Source: CATQHL01 sp965242895
Lineage (GTDB): Bacteria > Actinomycetota > Acidimicrobiia > Acidimicrobiales > CATQHL01
DNA: 64,000 nucleotides
Reading direction: 5' to 3'
Assembly: GCA_965242895.1 (NCBI GenBank)
Contig: OZ251507.1
Location: 2,294,001 to 2,358,000 of the forward strand
The notes beneath the pieces are model-generated. The model was not told where the DNA came from. It worked only from the letters and a program-made list of their open reading frames with translations, and ran no database searches. The position numbers were made by a program, and so were the translations under genes. How positions within the stretch are numbered: the first letter of the stretch is position 1; each line of letters starts with the position of its first letter. Below, piece after piece: positions 40,834 through 52,740 of this stretch.

Positions 40834-40843
40834 ACGCAGCAGG

Positions 40844-44354
<3,511 letters not shown>

Positions 44355-44365
<11 letters not shown>

Positions 44366-46274
44366 CGGGGGGGGCGGATGGAGGGGGGGGACTGGCGGGG
44401 GTGGGGGGATCTGGGGGACTGGCGGGGGCGAGGGGATCGGGGGGCGTGGATGGCGTGGCGGGACTGGGGAGAGTGGTGGGCGTGGGGGGCGTGGATGGAG
44501 TGGGTGGAGTGGGGGGACTGGGAGGGGTGGCGGGACTGAGCCCCCGAGCAGGGCCGTGGAAGCCGCTGATCATCTCATCTAGCCGATCGAACAGGTGGCG
44601 GCTGTCGTGAGGGCCGGGGCCTGCTTCGGGGTGATACTGCACTCCGAACGCAGGGACTTCGGTGCTTTGCAGGCCTTCGATCGTCCCGTCGTTCAGGTTC
44701 ACGTGGGTCACCTCCACCTGAGACATGGAGCCCTCTGTAGCGCTGAAGTTGTGGTTCTGACTGGTGATCTCCACCTCTCCGGTGCTCAAACAGCGAACCG
44801 GATGGTTTGCCCCGTGATGGCCGAAGGGGAGTTTGAAGGTCTCGCCGCCCAGGGCTGTCGCCAGCAGTTGGTGACCCAGGCAGATTCCGAAGACGGGCAC
44901 GACGCCCAGCAGGTCTCCGATCGTCTGGGGCGCTCCGGCGACCGCCGCTGGGTCGCCCGGGCCGTTGGAAAGCAGCACTCCGTGGGGTCTGCGGGCAAGT
45001 ATCTCCTCCGCAGAGGTGTGAGACGGGACTACCTCTATTTCGGCGATCCTGGCGAGTTGGCGCAGGATCGAGTTCTTAACCCCGTAGTCGATCACGATCA
45101 CACGCCAGGGCGTTCGTCCGTCGCTGCGGCGGCTGGGGCGGAAGTAAGGCTCCGGGCAGGTGACAGCCGCTGCGAGGTCTACGCCGCTGGTGCCCACTTC
45201 GGCGGCGGCCGCCGCAGCAAGCTCGCTTTCGGAAAGCGCGCCGAAGGCGCCCACCATCGCACCCGCCGAACGAATGTGGCGCGTCAGTCTGCGGGTGTCC
45301 ACTCCGGACAGGCACGGAACGCCCCTGAGTGCGGCGAACCTGGCCAGGGAGGCTTCGGAGCGCCAGTTACCGGTCGTGTGGACGAGGTCTCTGACGATGA
45401 AACCCCGGCAGAAGGCGGCCCTGCTTTCGGAATCGTCTCTGGTCGTTCCGTAGTTGCCGACGTGCGGATAGGTGAAGGTGATGATCTGGCCTGCATAGGA
45501 GGGGTCGGTGAGTATCTCCTGGTATCCGGTCATGGCCGTGTTGAAAACGACTTCTCCGGTCACCACCCCCCCCTGGGGTTCGAACCCCAGGAGTTCGCCT
45601 TCGAAGACCTCCCCGTCGAGGAGAACCAGGGCTGCGGGTCTCCGACGCAGCAGTTCCCGGTGGATGTCTGCGTCCGCCGCCCCGCTGTCCGCCCCGCCGC
45701 TTGCGCCGCCGCTCGCTTCGCTCGCCGCCCCGCCGGCCGTCTCGCTGCTTGCGCCGCCGCTCGCTTCGCTCGCCGCCCCGCTGCCCGTCCCGCCGGCCGT
45801 TCCGCTGCTTGCCCCGCCGCTTGGAGGTGGGCTGTTTGGAGGTGGGGTGCTCGGCGGCGGGGGTTGTCGGAGCTGCGCCGCTGCTGAGGCCAGCACCCCG
45901 TTCACGAACCTGCCGGAGGTGGACGTTGAGTAGGTCTGCGCCAACTCCACGGCCTCGTTCAGGATGACTGCGGTGGGCACGTCGCTGCGGTGTCCCAGTT
46001 CGTATACGGCCAAGCGCAGTATGGCGCGGTCGATCGAATTCATCCGCTTCACCGTCCAGCCGACTGCGGCGGCGGCGAGCAGGTCGTCAATTTCTTTGAT
46101 GCGGCTCGCCACGCCGCTGGCAAGCACCGACTCGAGATCGTCGAGCGGAATGACCTGCTGTCCGAGGCAAGCGTCTAGAGGCTGCTCTTTGGCGTCGGCT
46201 TCATACAGAAGGGAGACGACGCGTTCACGAGCCGGCCTTGAAGCCGAGCGTTCGCCCGCTGAAGGCTTGCTCAC
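44355..46274 (-). CDS. carA: NusB-CarA fusion protein
   Basis: One 639-residue frame. Residues 1-135 are a complete NusB (ARERVVSLLYEAD; NSIDRAILRLAVYEL; ILNEAVELAQTYS; GRFVNGVLAS). Residues 136-205 are a Pro/Ser/Gly/Ala repeat linker. From about 206 it is CarA: ALVLLDGEVFEG, FNTAMTGYQEILTDPSYAGQ, SNGPGDPA, and amidotransferase GICLGHQLLATALGG with catalytic Cys. The linker contains no ATG, GTG or TTG in frame, so CarA has no separate ordinary start. A 55-residue Pro/Thr repeat tail ends it. It combines transcription antitermination with glutamine hydrolysis for CarB. Confidence 0.9.
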
Positions 46275-46834
46275 GCTCGAGCTATGTAGTTACCCGAACG
46301 CGTGTCCACCTTGATGCGCTCCCCGGACGAGATGAAGAGGGGGACCGCAACCACCAGTCCGGTCTCCGTGGCGGCGGGTTTCGTGGCGCCTGAGACTCGG
46401 TCGCCCTTAACCCCGGGTTCGGTCTCTGTGACCAGCAACTCCACGGCGGCCGGCACCTCGCTGCCCACCACCTCAGAGCCGTACAAGAACAGGAGTGCGG
46501 TGTTTCCTTCGACCAGAAAGTTGACCGTGCTGCCCAGCACCGAATCCTCCACGACGATCTGCTCGTACGTCTCGCCGTCCATGAACACCCGGCCCGCAGG
46601 CTCGGCGTAGAGGTAATGCATCTCCCGCTTGTCGATGATCGCCCGATCCACCTTCTCTCCGGCCCGGAAGGTGCGCTCCAGCACTGCGGCTGTGCGGACG
46701 TTCCGAAGCGTGGTACGGACGAAGGCGTGGCCTTTGCCGGGTTTGACGTGCTGATGTTCGATGACCGAGAACAGCGTGCCTTCCAAGTTCAAGGTCATTC
46801 CGCTCTTGAGATCGTTGGTGCTGACCGCGACCAT
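46271..46834 (-). CDS. efp: Translation elongation factor P
   Basis: 187 residues. The KOW-like domain I has the tip loop VKPGKGHAF with the modifiable Lys. Two OB domains follow, and the end is SSGERIKVDTRSGNYIARA. It rescues ribosomes at proline runs, which fits the Pro-rich insertions seen in many proteins here. 4-nt overlap with nusB-carA. Confidence 0.96.
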   Translation of the reverse strand: MVAVSTNDLKSGMTLNLEGTLFSVIEHQHVKPGKGHAFVRTTLRNVRTAAVLERTFRAGEKVDRAIIDKREMHYLYAEPAGRVFMDGETYEQIVVEDSVLGSTVNFLVEGNTALLFLYGSEVVGSEVPAAVELLVTETEPGVKGDRVSGATKPAATETGLVVAVPLFISSGERIKVDTRSGNYIARA

Positions 46835-46843
46835 GCCGCCTCC

Positions 46844-48016
46844 TTAGCTCGGTTCGGCGCGTTTGGGTGACCTGGTAAGGCGCAGGCAGCCTTCTTCGGT
46901 CACCAGGACGGTGTCTTCTAGGCGCACTCCGCCCCTGCCTTGGATGTAGACGCCCGGCTCCACCGTCACCACTTCGCCTGCGGCGAGCACGTCTTTTGAA
47001 AGGCTGCTCAGGGTGGGGCGTTCGTGGATGTCGAGCCCCACGCCGTGGCCGGTGCTGTGCAGGAAGGCGTCGCCCAGACCCGCCTTGTTGATGATCCCGC
47101 GTGCGGCGGCGTCCACATCCGCGCACGACACGCCCGACGCAACGGCGTCGAGGCCGGCGGACTGAGCGGCGTGGACGACCTCGTACATGCTGCGGTCTTC
47201 GGGCGCGAGCCCTCCCGAGCAGATGGTGCGGGTCATGTCGGATCGGTAGCCGTCCACCAGAGCGCCGAAGTCCAGGACGAGGAGTTCGCCGCAGCGGATT
47301 CGTCTCTGGGAGGGGCGGGCGTGCGGAAGGGCGCTGTTGGGGCCTCCCGCTGCGATCGTCTCAAAGGCCGAGGCTGAGGCTCCCTTCTTGCGCATGCGGT
47401 AGTCCAGTTCGCACGCCAGGTCGATCTCGCTGGGTTCGCCGCCTAGCAGCGGCAGGACGTCGGCTAGGGCTTCGTCGGCTATGGCGGCGGCGGCGGTTAT
47501 TCGGGCGACCTCCGCCTGCGTCTTGCGCCGTCTCAGAGTTTCCACCAGACCGCTGGTGGGCACGAGTTCAGCGTCGGGAAACCAATCCTTTTCGAAGGCC
47601 GTCATCTGCGACCAGGTGAGTGAGTCGGCTTCCAGACCGATGCGCTGTCGGCCAACGGCGGCGGTCATGGCCTTTCGCTGCTCCGTGCCGCTGCGCCCGA
47701 TCACCACGCGTCCTGGCGTCCCGGCCGCCTCCAGTTCGGCGGGAGCCTGTGAGGCGTAGCGGCCGTCCGTGACCAGCAGAAGGTCGTCGTCGGTCAGCAG
47801 CACCAGAGCGGCCGAGCCAGAGAATCCGGTCAGCCAGCGGATGTTGGCCAGGTTGGTGAGCAGCAGAGCCTGCGGCGGCTTCGCCCCTTCCTGCTCGCCG
47901 CTTCCTTTCGACTCGCTCAGAGGCCGTTCTGTCATCGCCGAGCGCAACTGCTCGGCGCGCTCAGCGGTGCGGATAGGCGGCAGGTTCTCCAGCAGGTCGG
48001 CGGAGTTTCCGAACAC
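46844..48016 (-). CDS. Xaa-Pro aminopeptidase (M24 family)
   Basis: 390 residues from GTG 48016. N-terminal creatinase-like domain (LLTNLANIRWLTGFSGS) and pita-bread catalytic domain with metal ligands in LVLDFGALVDGYRSDMTRT, HSTGHGVGLDIHE and VTVEPGVYI...GGVRLEDTVLV. It cleaves N-terminal residues before proline. Located between aroQ and efp as in many actinobacteria. Confidence 0.9.
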   Translation of the reverse strand: MFGNSADLLENLPPIRTAERAEQLRSAMTERPLSESKGSGEQEGAKPPQALLLTNLANIRWLTGFSGSAALVLLTDDDLLLVTDGRYASQAPAELEAAGTPGRVVIGRSGTEQRKAMTAAVGRQRIGLEADSLTWSQMTAFEKDWFPDAELVPTSGLVETLRRRKTQAEVARITAAAAIADEALADVLPLLGGEPSEIDLACELDYRMRKKGASASAFETIAAGGPNSALPHARPSQRRIRCGELLVLDFGALVDGYRSDMTRTICSGGLAPEDRSMYEVVHAAQSAGLDAVASGVSCADVDAAARGIINKAGLGDAFLHSTGHGVGLDIHERPTLSSLSKDVLAAGEVVTVEPGVYIQGRGGVRLEDTVLVTEEGCLRLTRSPKRAEPS

Positions 48017-48019
48017 GCT

Positions 48020-48490
48020 TCAGTCCGTCCCTTCGAGGAGGTGTGCTGCTGCTAGGGCGGCCAGTCGGTAGCCCATCTGCCCGAATCCGCAAATGACGCC
48101 GTCGGCCACCGGGGAAATCACCGAATCTGAGCGCCAAGGCTCGCGAGCGAAGGGGTTAGAGAGGTGGAGCTCTACTACAGGGCCGTCGAAAGCCGCAAGG
48201 GCGTCGGCTATCGAGCGTGAGTAGTGCGTGAGTGCTCCGGCGTTGACGATGATGGCCGAGACGCGCCCTCGCGCCGCACTGACGGCGTCCACAAGATCGC
48301 CTTCATGGTTGGACTGAAGGTGCTCGAGCTGCAGACCAAGCTCCGACGCTGCGTCCGAAGCGGTCTTGACATGCTGGCCTAGGGTCTCCCGTCCGTAGAT
48401 CTCCGGCTGCCTGCTGCCCAGGATGTCCAGGTTGGGGCCGGAGAGCAGGAGAACGACTCGCCGCTCCGAGCGGGTGGAGGGTTGGTTCAT
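48020..48490 (-). CDS. aroQ: 3-dehydroquinate dehydratase, type II
   Basis: 156 residues. GPNLDILGSRQPEIYG (catalytic Tyr at its end), QSNHEGDLVD, NAGALTHYS and ELHLSNPFAREPWRSDSVIS. Third step of the shikimate pathway. ATGA overlap with aroB. Confidence 0.95.
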   Translation of the reverse strand: MNQPSTRSERRVVLLLSGPNLDILGSRQPEIYGRETLGQHVKTASDAASELGLQLEHLQSNHEGDLVDAVSAARGRVSAIIVNAGALTHYSRSIADALAAFDGPVVELHLSNPFAREPWRSDSVISPVADGVICGFGQMGYRLAALAAAHLLEGTD

Positions 48491-49488
48491 TTTATTGCCT
48501 CGAGGGACTCGGTAAGAATTTCATGGGGTATAGACGTCACCACCTCCAACCCGCTCGGTCCGTCTAGCACAAAGGTCAGATCTTCCACCGCCTTCTTGTC
48601 GCGCCTGAAGAGCGTCAGCAGTTCTGCGGCGTCCGCGCCGTCGGGCAGGCGATTGGGAAGAGCGTAGGAATTCACCACCCGGTAGTGCTCTTCGACTCTA
48701 GCGCGATCTATGCGGCCTAGGCGCAGTGCCACATTTGCTGCGTAGAGCAGACCGATCGCCACTGCTTCGCCGTGGCGGAGCTCGAAACCGCCTGCTATCT
48801 CAAGGGCGTGCGCCAGGGTGTGGCCGTAGTTGAGCAGCGCCCTGCGGCCAGACTCCCGTTCGTCTGCGGTTACCACCTCCGACTTGATCTCCACGCACCG
48901 GGCGATGCGCTCCTCAAGGGGGAGTTCGTCTAGCCTGCCGCCTCCCAGGAAGTGATACTTGGCTATCTCCCCCAGCCCTGAGCGGTAGTCGCGCTCGGGC
49001 AGGCTTTCCAGCGTCTCTGTGTCGCAGAGCACAGCGGTCGGCTGCCAGAAAGCCCCGACTAGGTTCTTCCCCTCCGGCAGGTTCACTCCGGTCTTGCCTC
49101 CGATTGCGGCGTCTACCTGGGCAAGAAGCGACGTAGGCACGAACACGAGGCGAACGCCTCGGTGATAGACGGCGGCGGCGAACCCCGCTGTGTCGGTGAT
49201 CAGCCCCCCTCCCACGGCCACCACAGCGTCCGCCCTAGTCAGGCCGAAGCGGGCAAAGCTGCGGCACAGCTTTTCGATGGTTGCGAGGTTCTTGTGCTGC
49301 TCGCCCGGGGGGAGGTGGATGGTTTCCGCTGGCACCCCTGGGTCGATTTCTACCCCGATCTCCTCGGCTGTCACGACGACGGCTCGGCGCGCCCCTGCCG
49401 GCAGGACTTCGGCTAGTCGGCGGCGGACGCCCGCCCCTACCAGCACGTCGTAGGAGCGCTCGCCTAGGGGCACCTTGACGGTGATCAT
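48487..49488 (-). CDS. aroB: 3-dehydroquinate synthase
   Basis: 333 residues. NAD-binding VAVGGGLITDTAGFAAAVYHRG, PTSLLAQVDAAIGGKTGVN, and metal ligands in LNYGHTLAHALE and HGEAVAIG. Makes dehydroquinate from DAHP. Overlaps aroK and aroQ. Confidence 0.95.
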   Translation of the reverse strand: MITVKVPLGERSYDVLVGAGVRRRLAEVLPAGARRAVVVTAEEIGVEIDPGVPAETIHLPPGEQHKNLATIEKLCRSFARFGLTRADAVVAVGGGLITDTAGFAAAVYHRGVRLVFVPTSLLAQVDAAIGGKTGVNLPEGKNLVGAFWQPTAVLCDTETLESLPERDYRSGLGEIAKYHFLGGGRLDELPLEERIARCVEIKSEVVTADERESGRRALLNYGHTLAHALEIAGGFELRHGEAVAIGLLYAANVALRLGRIDRARVEEHYRVVNSYALPNRLPDGADAAELLTLFRRDKKAVEDLTFVLDGPSGLEVVTSIPHEILTESLEAIK

Positions 49489-50126
49489 CGAGGATCAGCT
49501 TCTGGGCTGGCGGGTTGGGCGGGCTCAGACTGGGCGGGCTCAGACTGGGCGGGCTCATTCGGCCAGGCGGGCAGAGTTGAGCGGATGAGACCTTTGAGGG
49601 CGTCTGCGGCTGCGGCGGGGGAGAGGCCGTCGGTCGACAGAGACAGGTCGGCGGCCTCTTCGTAGAAGCGCCGGCGTTCGGCCTCGAGATCAGCCAGCCT
49701 CTTCTCTATGCGCTGCGGACGCTGCGGGTCTTCGGCGGAGAGTCCGCCTTCTAGCAGCGGACGCCCGCGACCCGCCCCTACTCGGGCGGCCAGGCTGGAC
49801 GGCTTGGCAGCCAGCCAGCAGACGACCGCCCGCGAGCGCAGCAGGGATCGATTCTGCTCGGCCAGGACGACGCCGCCGCCGGTTGCGATCACTGTCGGCG
49901 CATTCTCGGCCAGCAGGGCGGACAGCATCTCGCTTTCCAGGCGTCTGAAGCCTGCCTCCCCGACATCCCCGAAGATTTCCGGGATGCTTCTGCCCTCCGC
50001 TGCGGAAATCCTGGAGTCGCAGTCCACGAAGGGCAGGTCTAGTAGTGCGGCCAGGGCTCTTCCGACGGCGGTCTTGCCTGCGCCCATCATCCCCACGAGG
50101 GCGGCGTGGCGCACGGGGGGGTTCAA
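49485..50126 (-). CDS. aroK: Shikimate kinase
   Basis: 213 residues from TTG 50126 (TTGA overlap with aroE). P-loop VGMMGAGKTAVGRAL, DCDSRISAAEGRSIPEIF and ATGGGVVL. The C-terminal tail has NEPAQSEPAQSEPAQ, a 15-bp repeat (GCTCAGACTGGGCGG on the plus strand). Confidence 0.94.
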   Translation of the reverse strand: MNPPVRHAALVGMMGAGKTAVGRALAALLDLPFVDCDSRISAAEGRSIPEIFGDVGEAGFRRLESEMLSALLAENAPTVIATGGGVVLAEQNRSLLRSRAVVCWLAAKPSSLAARVGAGRGRPLLEGGLSAEDPQRPQRIEKRLADLEAERRRFYEEAADLSLSTDGLSPAAAADALKGLIRSTLPAWPNEPAQSEPAQSEPAQPASPEADPR

Positions 50127-51040
50127 CCCGCCGTCCCCTCTGCGCCCGTCGCCCCCTCTAGTTGGTTCAGCGCCGCTGTGCGCATCACGTCGAGCGGAGC
50201 GGCTCTCCCCGTCCAGAGTTCGAAGGAGACGCCCGCTTGGCGCACGAGCATCTCCAGTCCGTTGCGGGTGCGAACCCCCTTTTGGGCGCCGGCTCGCAGT
50301 ATTGCGGTCTGCGAGGGTTCGTAGATGAGGTCGACGAAGAGCTGCCCCTCCCTGAGGCGGTCAGGGTGGATCGGCGCTGCCTCGGCGTCGGGCTGCTCTG
50401 GGGTTCGCATGCCCACCGACGTTGCGTTCACGACGATGTCCATCCCGGCTGCTTCCTGCGGGTCGCCCACGCGTCCTCGGTTACCGGCCAGAGCCGCCGC
50501 CTCCAGCGCCTTGCCCCTCGTGCGGTTGACGATCACCACTTCGGCGGCCCCAGCGTCCGCCAGCGCCGCTGTCACTGCACGGGCAGCCCCGCCCGCCCCC
50601 AGCACCAGACAGCGCGCCCCGTCGGGGGTAAAGCCCGCTTCGGAGTCGAGGGCGGCCAGGAATCCGGCGCCGTCGGTGTTGTGACCCACCAGCCGCCCCC
50701 CTTCGGACACCACGCAGTTCACCGCCCGCAGGACGTCGGCAGGGTGCGCCAGAGCGTCCACAGCCTCGGCTGCGGCCGACTTGTGGGGCATCGTCACCGA
50801 GAGCCCCTTCAGGGAGAGAGCCCGTACTCCCTCTAGGGCGGCCGCTGCGCGCCCGGGCGGCACTTCGAAAGCTAGGTAGACCCAGTCCATTCCCAGTGCA
50901 GTAAACGCCGAGTTGTAGATGGCAGGGGAGAGCGAGTGGCGAATCGGCGATCCGATTACCCCCAGCGCTTCGGTGCTGGCCAGAGGCCAGAGCGACCCCG
51001 CAGCCCTGCCGCCCGGGGCGTTCCGGCTCTTGTCCGTCAA
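50123..51040 (-). CDS. aroE: Shikimate dehydrogenase
   Basis: 305 residues from TTG 51040 (TTGA overlap with mltG). Substrate site GSPIRHSLSPAIYN, catalytic Lys in SVTMPHKS, NADP motif LVLGAGGAARAV with NRTR, and NATSVGM. Reduces dehydroshikimate. Confidence 0.95.
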   Translation of the reverse strand: MTDKSRNAPGGRAAGSLWPLASTEALGVIGSPIRHSLSPAIYNSAFTALGMDWVYLAFEVPPGRAAAALEGVRALSLKGLSVTMPHKSAAAEAVDALAHPADVLRAVNCVVSEGGRLVGHNTDGAGFLAALDSEAGFTPDGARCLVLGAGGAARAVTAALADAGAAEVVIVNRTRGKALEAAALAGNRGRVGDPQEAAGMDIVVNATSVGMRTPEQPDAEAAPIHPDRLREGQLFVDLIYEPSQTAILRAGAQKGVRTRNGLEMLVRQAGVSFELWTGRAAPLDVMRTAALNQLEGATGAEGTAG

Positions 51041-52242
51041 AAGACCCCCTCGCGCCGAGCTTCGTCGGCCACCCTGAGGAACTCTTCGTAGTCGTCGGTG
51101 AAAAAGAGCGTCCCGTCTCTTGCCGACAGCACGAAGTAGAGCCAGTCGCCGTCAGCCGGATAGAGCGCCGCCTCCAGGGATTTCCGACCTGGGGAACTGA
51201 TGGGGCCGGGGGGGATGCCCCGGAATTTGCGGGTGTTGTAGGGGGAGTCGACGTTGAGCTCGCTGCGGGTGATTCCGGTCTTGCGTTCGCCGATGGCGTA
51301 GAGCACCGTGGCGTCGATACCCAGCGGCATGCCCAGGTTGATCCTGTTGTAGATGACCCGGGCCACCTTGGGCCGGTCCTCGTCACGGAACGCCTCTTCT
51401 TCGACCATGGACGCAACCGTGATCACCTCGTAGGGACTGAGACCGATGGTCGTCTCTGCGAGGGTGTCATAGCCCAGTTCGGCGGCGACCAGGTCGAACT
51501 GCTGCACCATCCGCTCTACCAGCGCCGCTTCGTCGTCTGCCGACGCCTCGTCTACGTGGTAGGTCTCGCCGAAGAGCAGACCCTCGAGGCTGTTCACGTC
51601 CTCGGGCTGGAACGCTGACCGGATGGCGCCGCCGGAGATCGCCGTCTCCAGTTCTGTCGGGTCGAAAGCATCCAGCCCGTCGAGCAGGCGTTCGGTGATT
51701 TCGCTGAGCCAGAGCCCTTCGGGGATGGTGATCTTTATGAAAGGGGCGGGCGCCGGGCCGGCGTTCAGAACCTCGAGGGCTTGATCCACCGACATGTTCT
51801 GTGAGAGGACGTACTCGCCGGCCTGAATCTCGCTGTTGCGCCAAGCCAGTCGAGCGACCACGGCGTTCTCCACCACGCCGCGCTCGGCCAGCAACCGGGC
51901 GATGTCGCTCACCCCCGACCCTGACGGGATCTCCACAGATATCTCCCCTACCGGCTCGCCAGGGGGGTCTAGCTGACGTTGGACCCAGTCGTAGCAGAAC
52001 CACGCCACTGCGCCTGCTCCGGCGCCTAAGACGAGGAGCAGCACCAGGATGCGCTGCCAGGAACTCCAGGGGCGCCGGAATCGGATCCACTCCTCGTCGC
52101 CGCCCCCTCCGCTGTAGAAGAGCTCTTTGTCTTCTTCCTGCAGTTCGGGGTGCAGCTCCGGATGCAGCTCGGGGTGCAGCTCCGGGTTTCCGAGCGGGTC
52201 GGCTTCTGAACTCCGAGGCGGCGGCGGGTTTCGGGTTTGCAC
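51037..52242 (-). CDS. mltG: Endolytic murein transglycosylase MltG
   Basis: 401 residues from GTG 52242. A cytoplasmic N-terminus with HPEL repeats (NPELHPELHPELHPEL), one membrane helix at about residues 65-88, a LysM-like region, and the YceG catalytic domain with Glu in VASMVEEEAF and NTRKFRGIPPGPISSPG. Cuts nascent glycan strands. Confidence 0.93.
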   Translation of the reverse strand: MQTRNPPPPRSSEADPLGNPELHPELHPELHPELQEEDKELFYSGGGGDEEWIRFRRPWSSWQRILVLLLVLGAGAGAVAWFCYDWVQRQLDPPGEPVGEISVEIPSGSGVSDIARLLAERGVVENAVVARLAWRNSEIQAGEYVLSQNMSVDQALEVLNAGPAPAPFIKITIPEGLWLSEITERLLDGLDAFDPTELETAISGGAIRSAFQPEDVNSLEGLLFGETYHVDEASADDEAALVERMVQQFDLVAAELGYDTLAETTIGLSPYEVITVASMVEEEAFRDEDRPKVARVIYNRINLGMPLGIDATVLYAIGERKTGITRSELNVDSPYNTRKFRGIPPGPISSPGRKSLEAALYPADGDWLYFVLSARDGTLFFTDDYEEFLRVADEARREGVF

Positions 52243-52296
52243 TCGACTCGCCAGGGACGGAACGTCAGGCTGTCAGGGCGTCAAGCCGTCAAGCCG

Positions 52297-52740
52297 TCAG
52301 GCCTGAGGAAGCAGCCTGCTGCTGCGGTTGCTGCGGGAGTCCAGCCAGGTCTGTAAGAGGATCGTGGCTGCCACCATGTCCACCACCTCGCGCCTGCGCC
52401 GCCCGCTGAGGTCGCCGGAGCGCAGGCTGCGTTCGGCGGCGGCGGTGCTGAGCCGCTCGTCCTGCGTGTGGACAGGCACGTCTAGAGCGTCCTTCATGCG
52501 ATCCACCTCCGCTGCGACAGCGGCGGCGGCGGGACCGGTCGAGCCGTCGAGGGAGATAGGCATCCCCACTACCACGTGCTCGACTCCCCGTTCGGCTGCG
52601 ACCTCGGCTATGGCTGCGTGGTCGCCGGCTTCCGAACCGCACCTTTCCAGCACCTTCAGCGGGAGGGCGAGCAGGCCGCGCGAGTCGCATATGGCGAGTC
52701 CGATTCGGCGCGACCCCAGATCCACGCCCAGCGCTCTCAC
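52297..52740 (-). CDS. ruvX: RuvX/YqgF putative pre-16S rRNA nuclease
   Basis: 147 residues from GTG 52740 (GTGA overlap with alaS). RALGVDLGSRRIGLAI, VVGMPISLDGS, and TQDERLSTAAAERSL of the RNase H-like fold. The alaS-ruvX-mltG-aroE order is standard. Confidence 0.92.
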   Translation of the reverse strand: MRALGVDLGSRRIGLAICDSRGLLALPLKVLERCGSEAGDHAAIAEVAAERGVEHVVVGMPISLDGSTGPAAAAVAAEVDRMKDALDVPVHTQDERLSTAAAERSLRSGDLSGRRRREVVDMVAATILLQTWLDSRSNRSSRLLPQA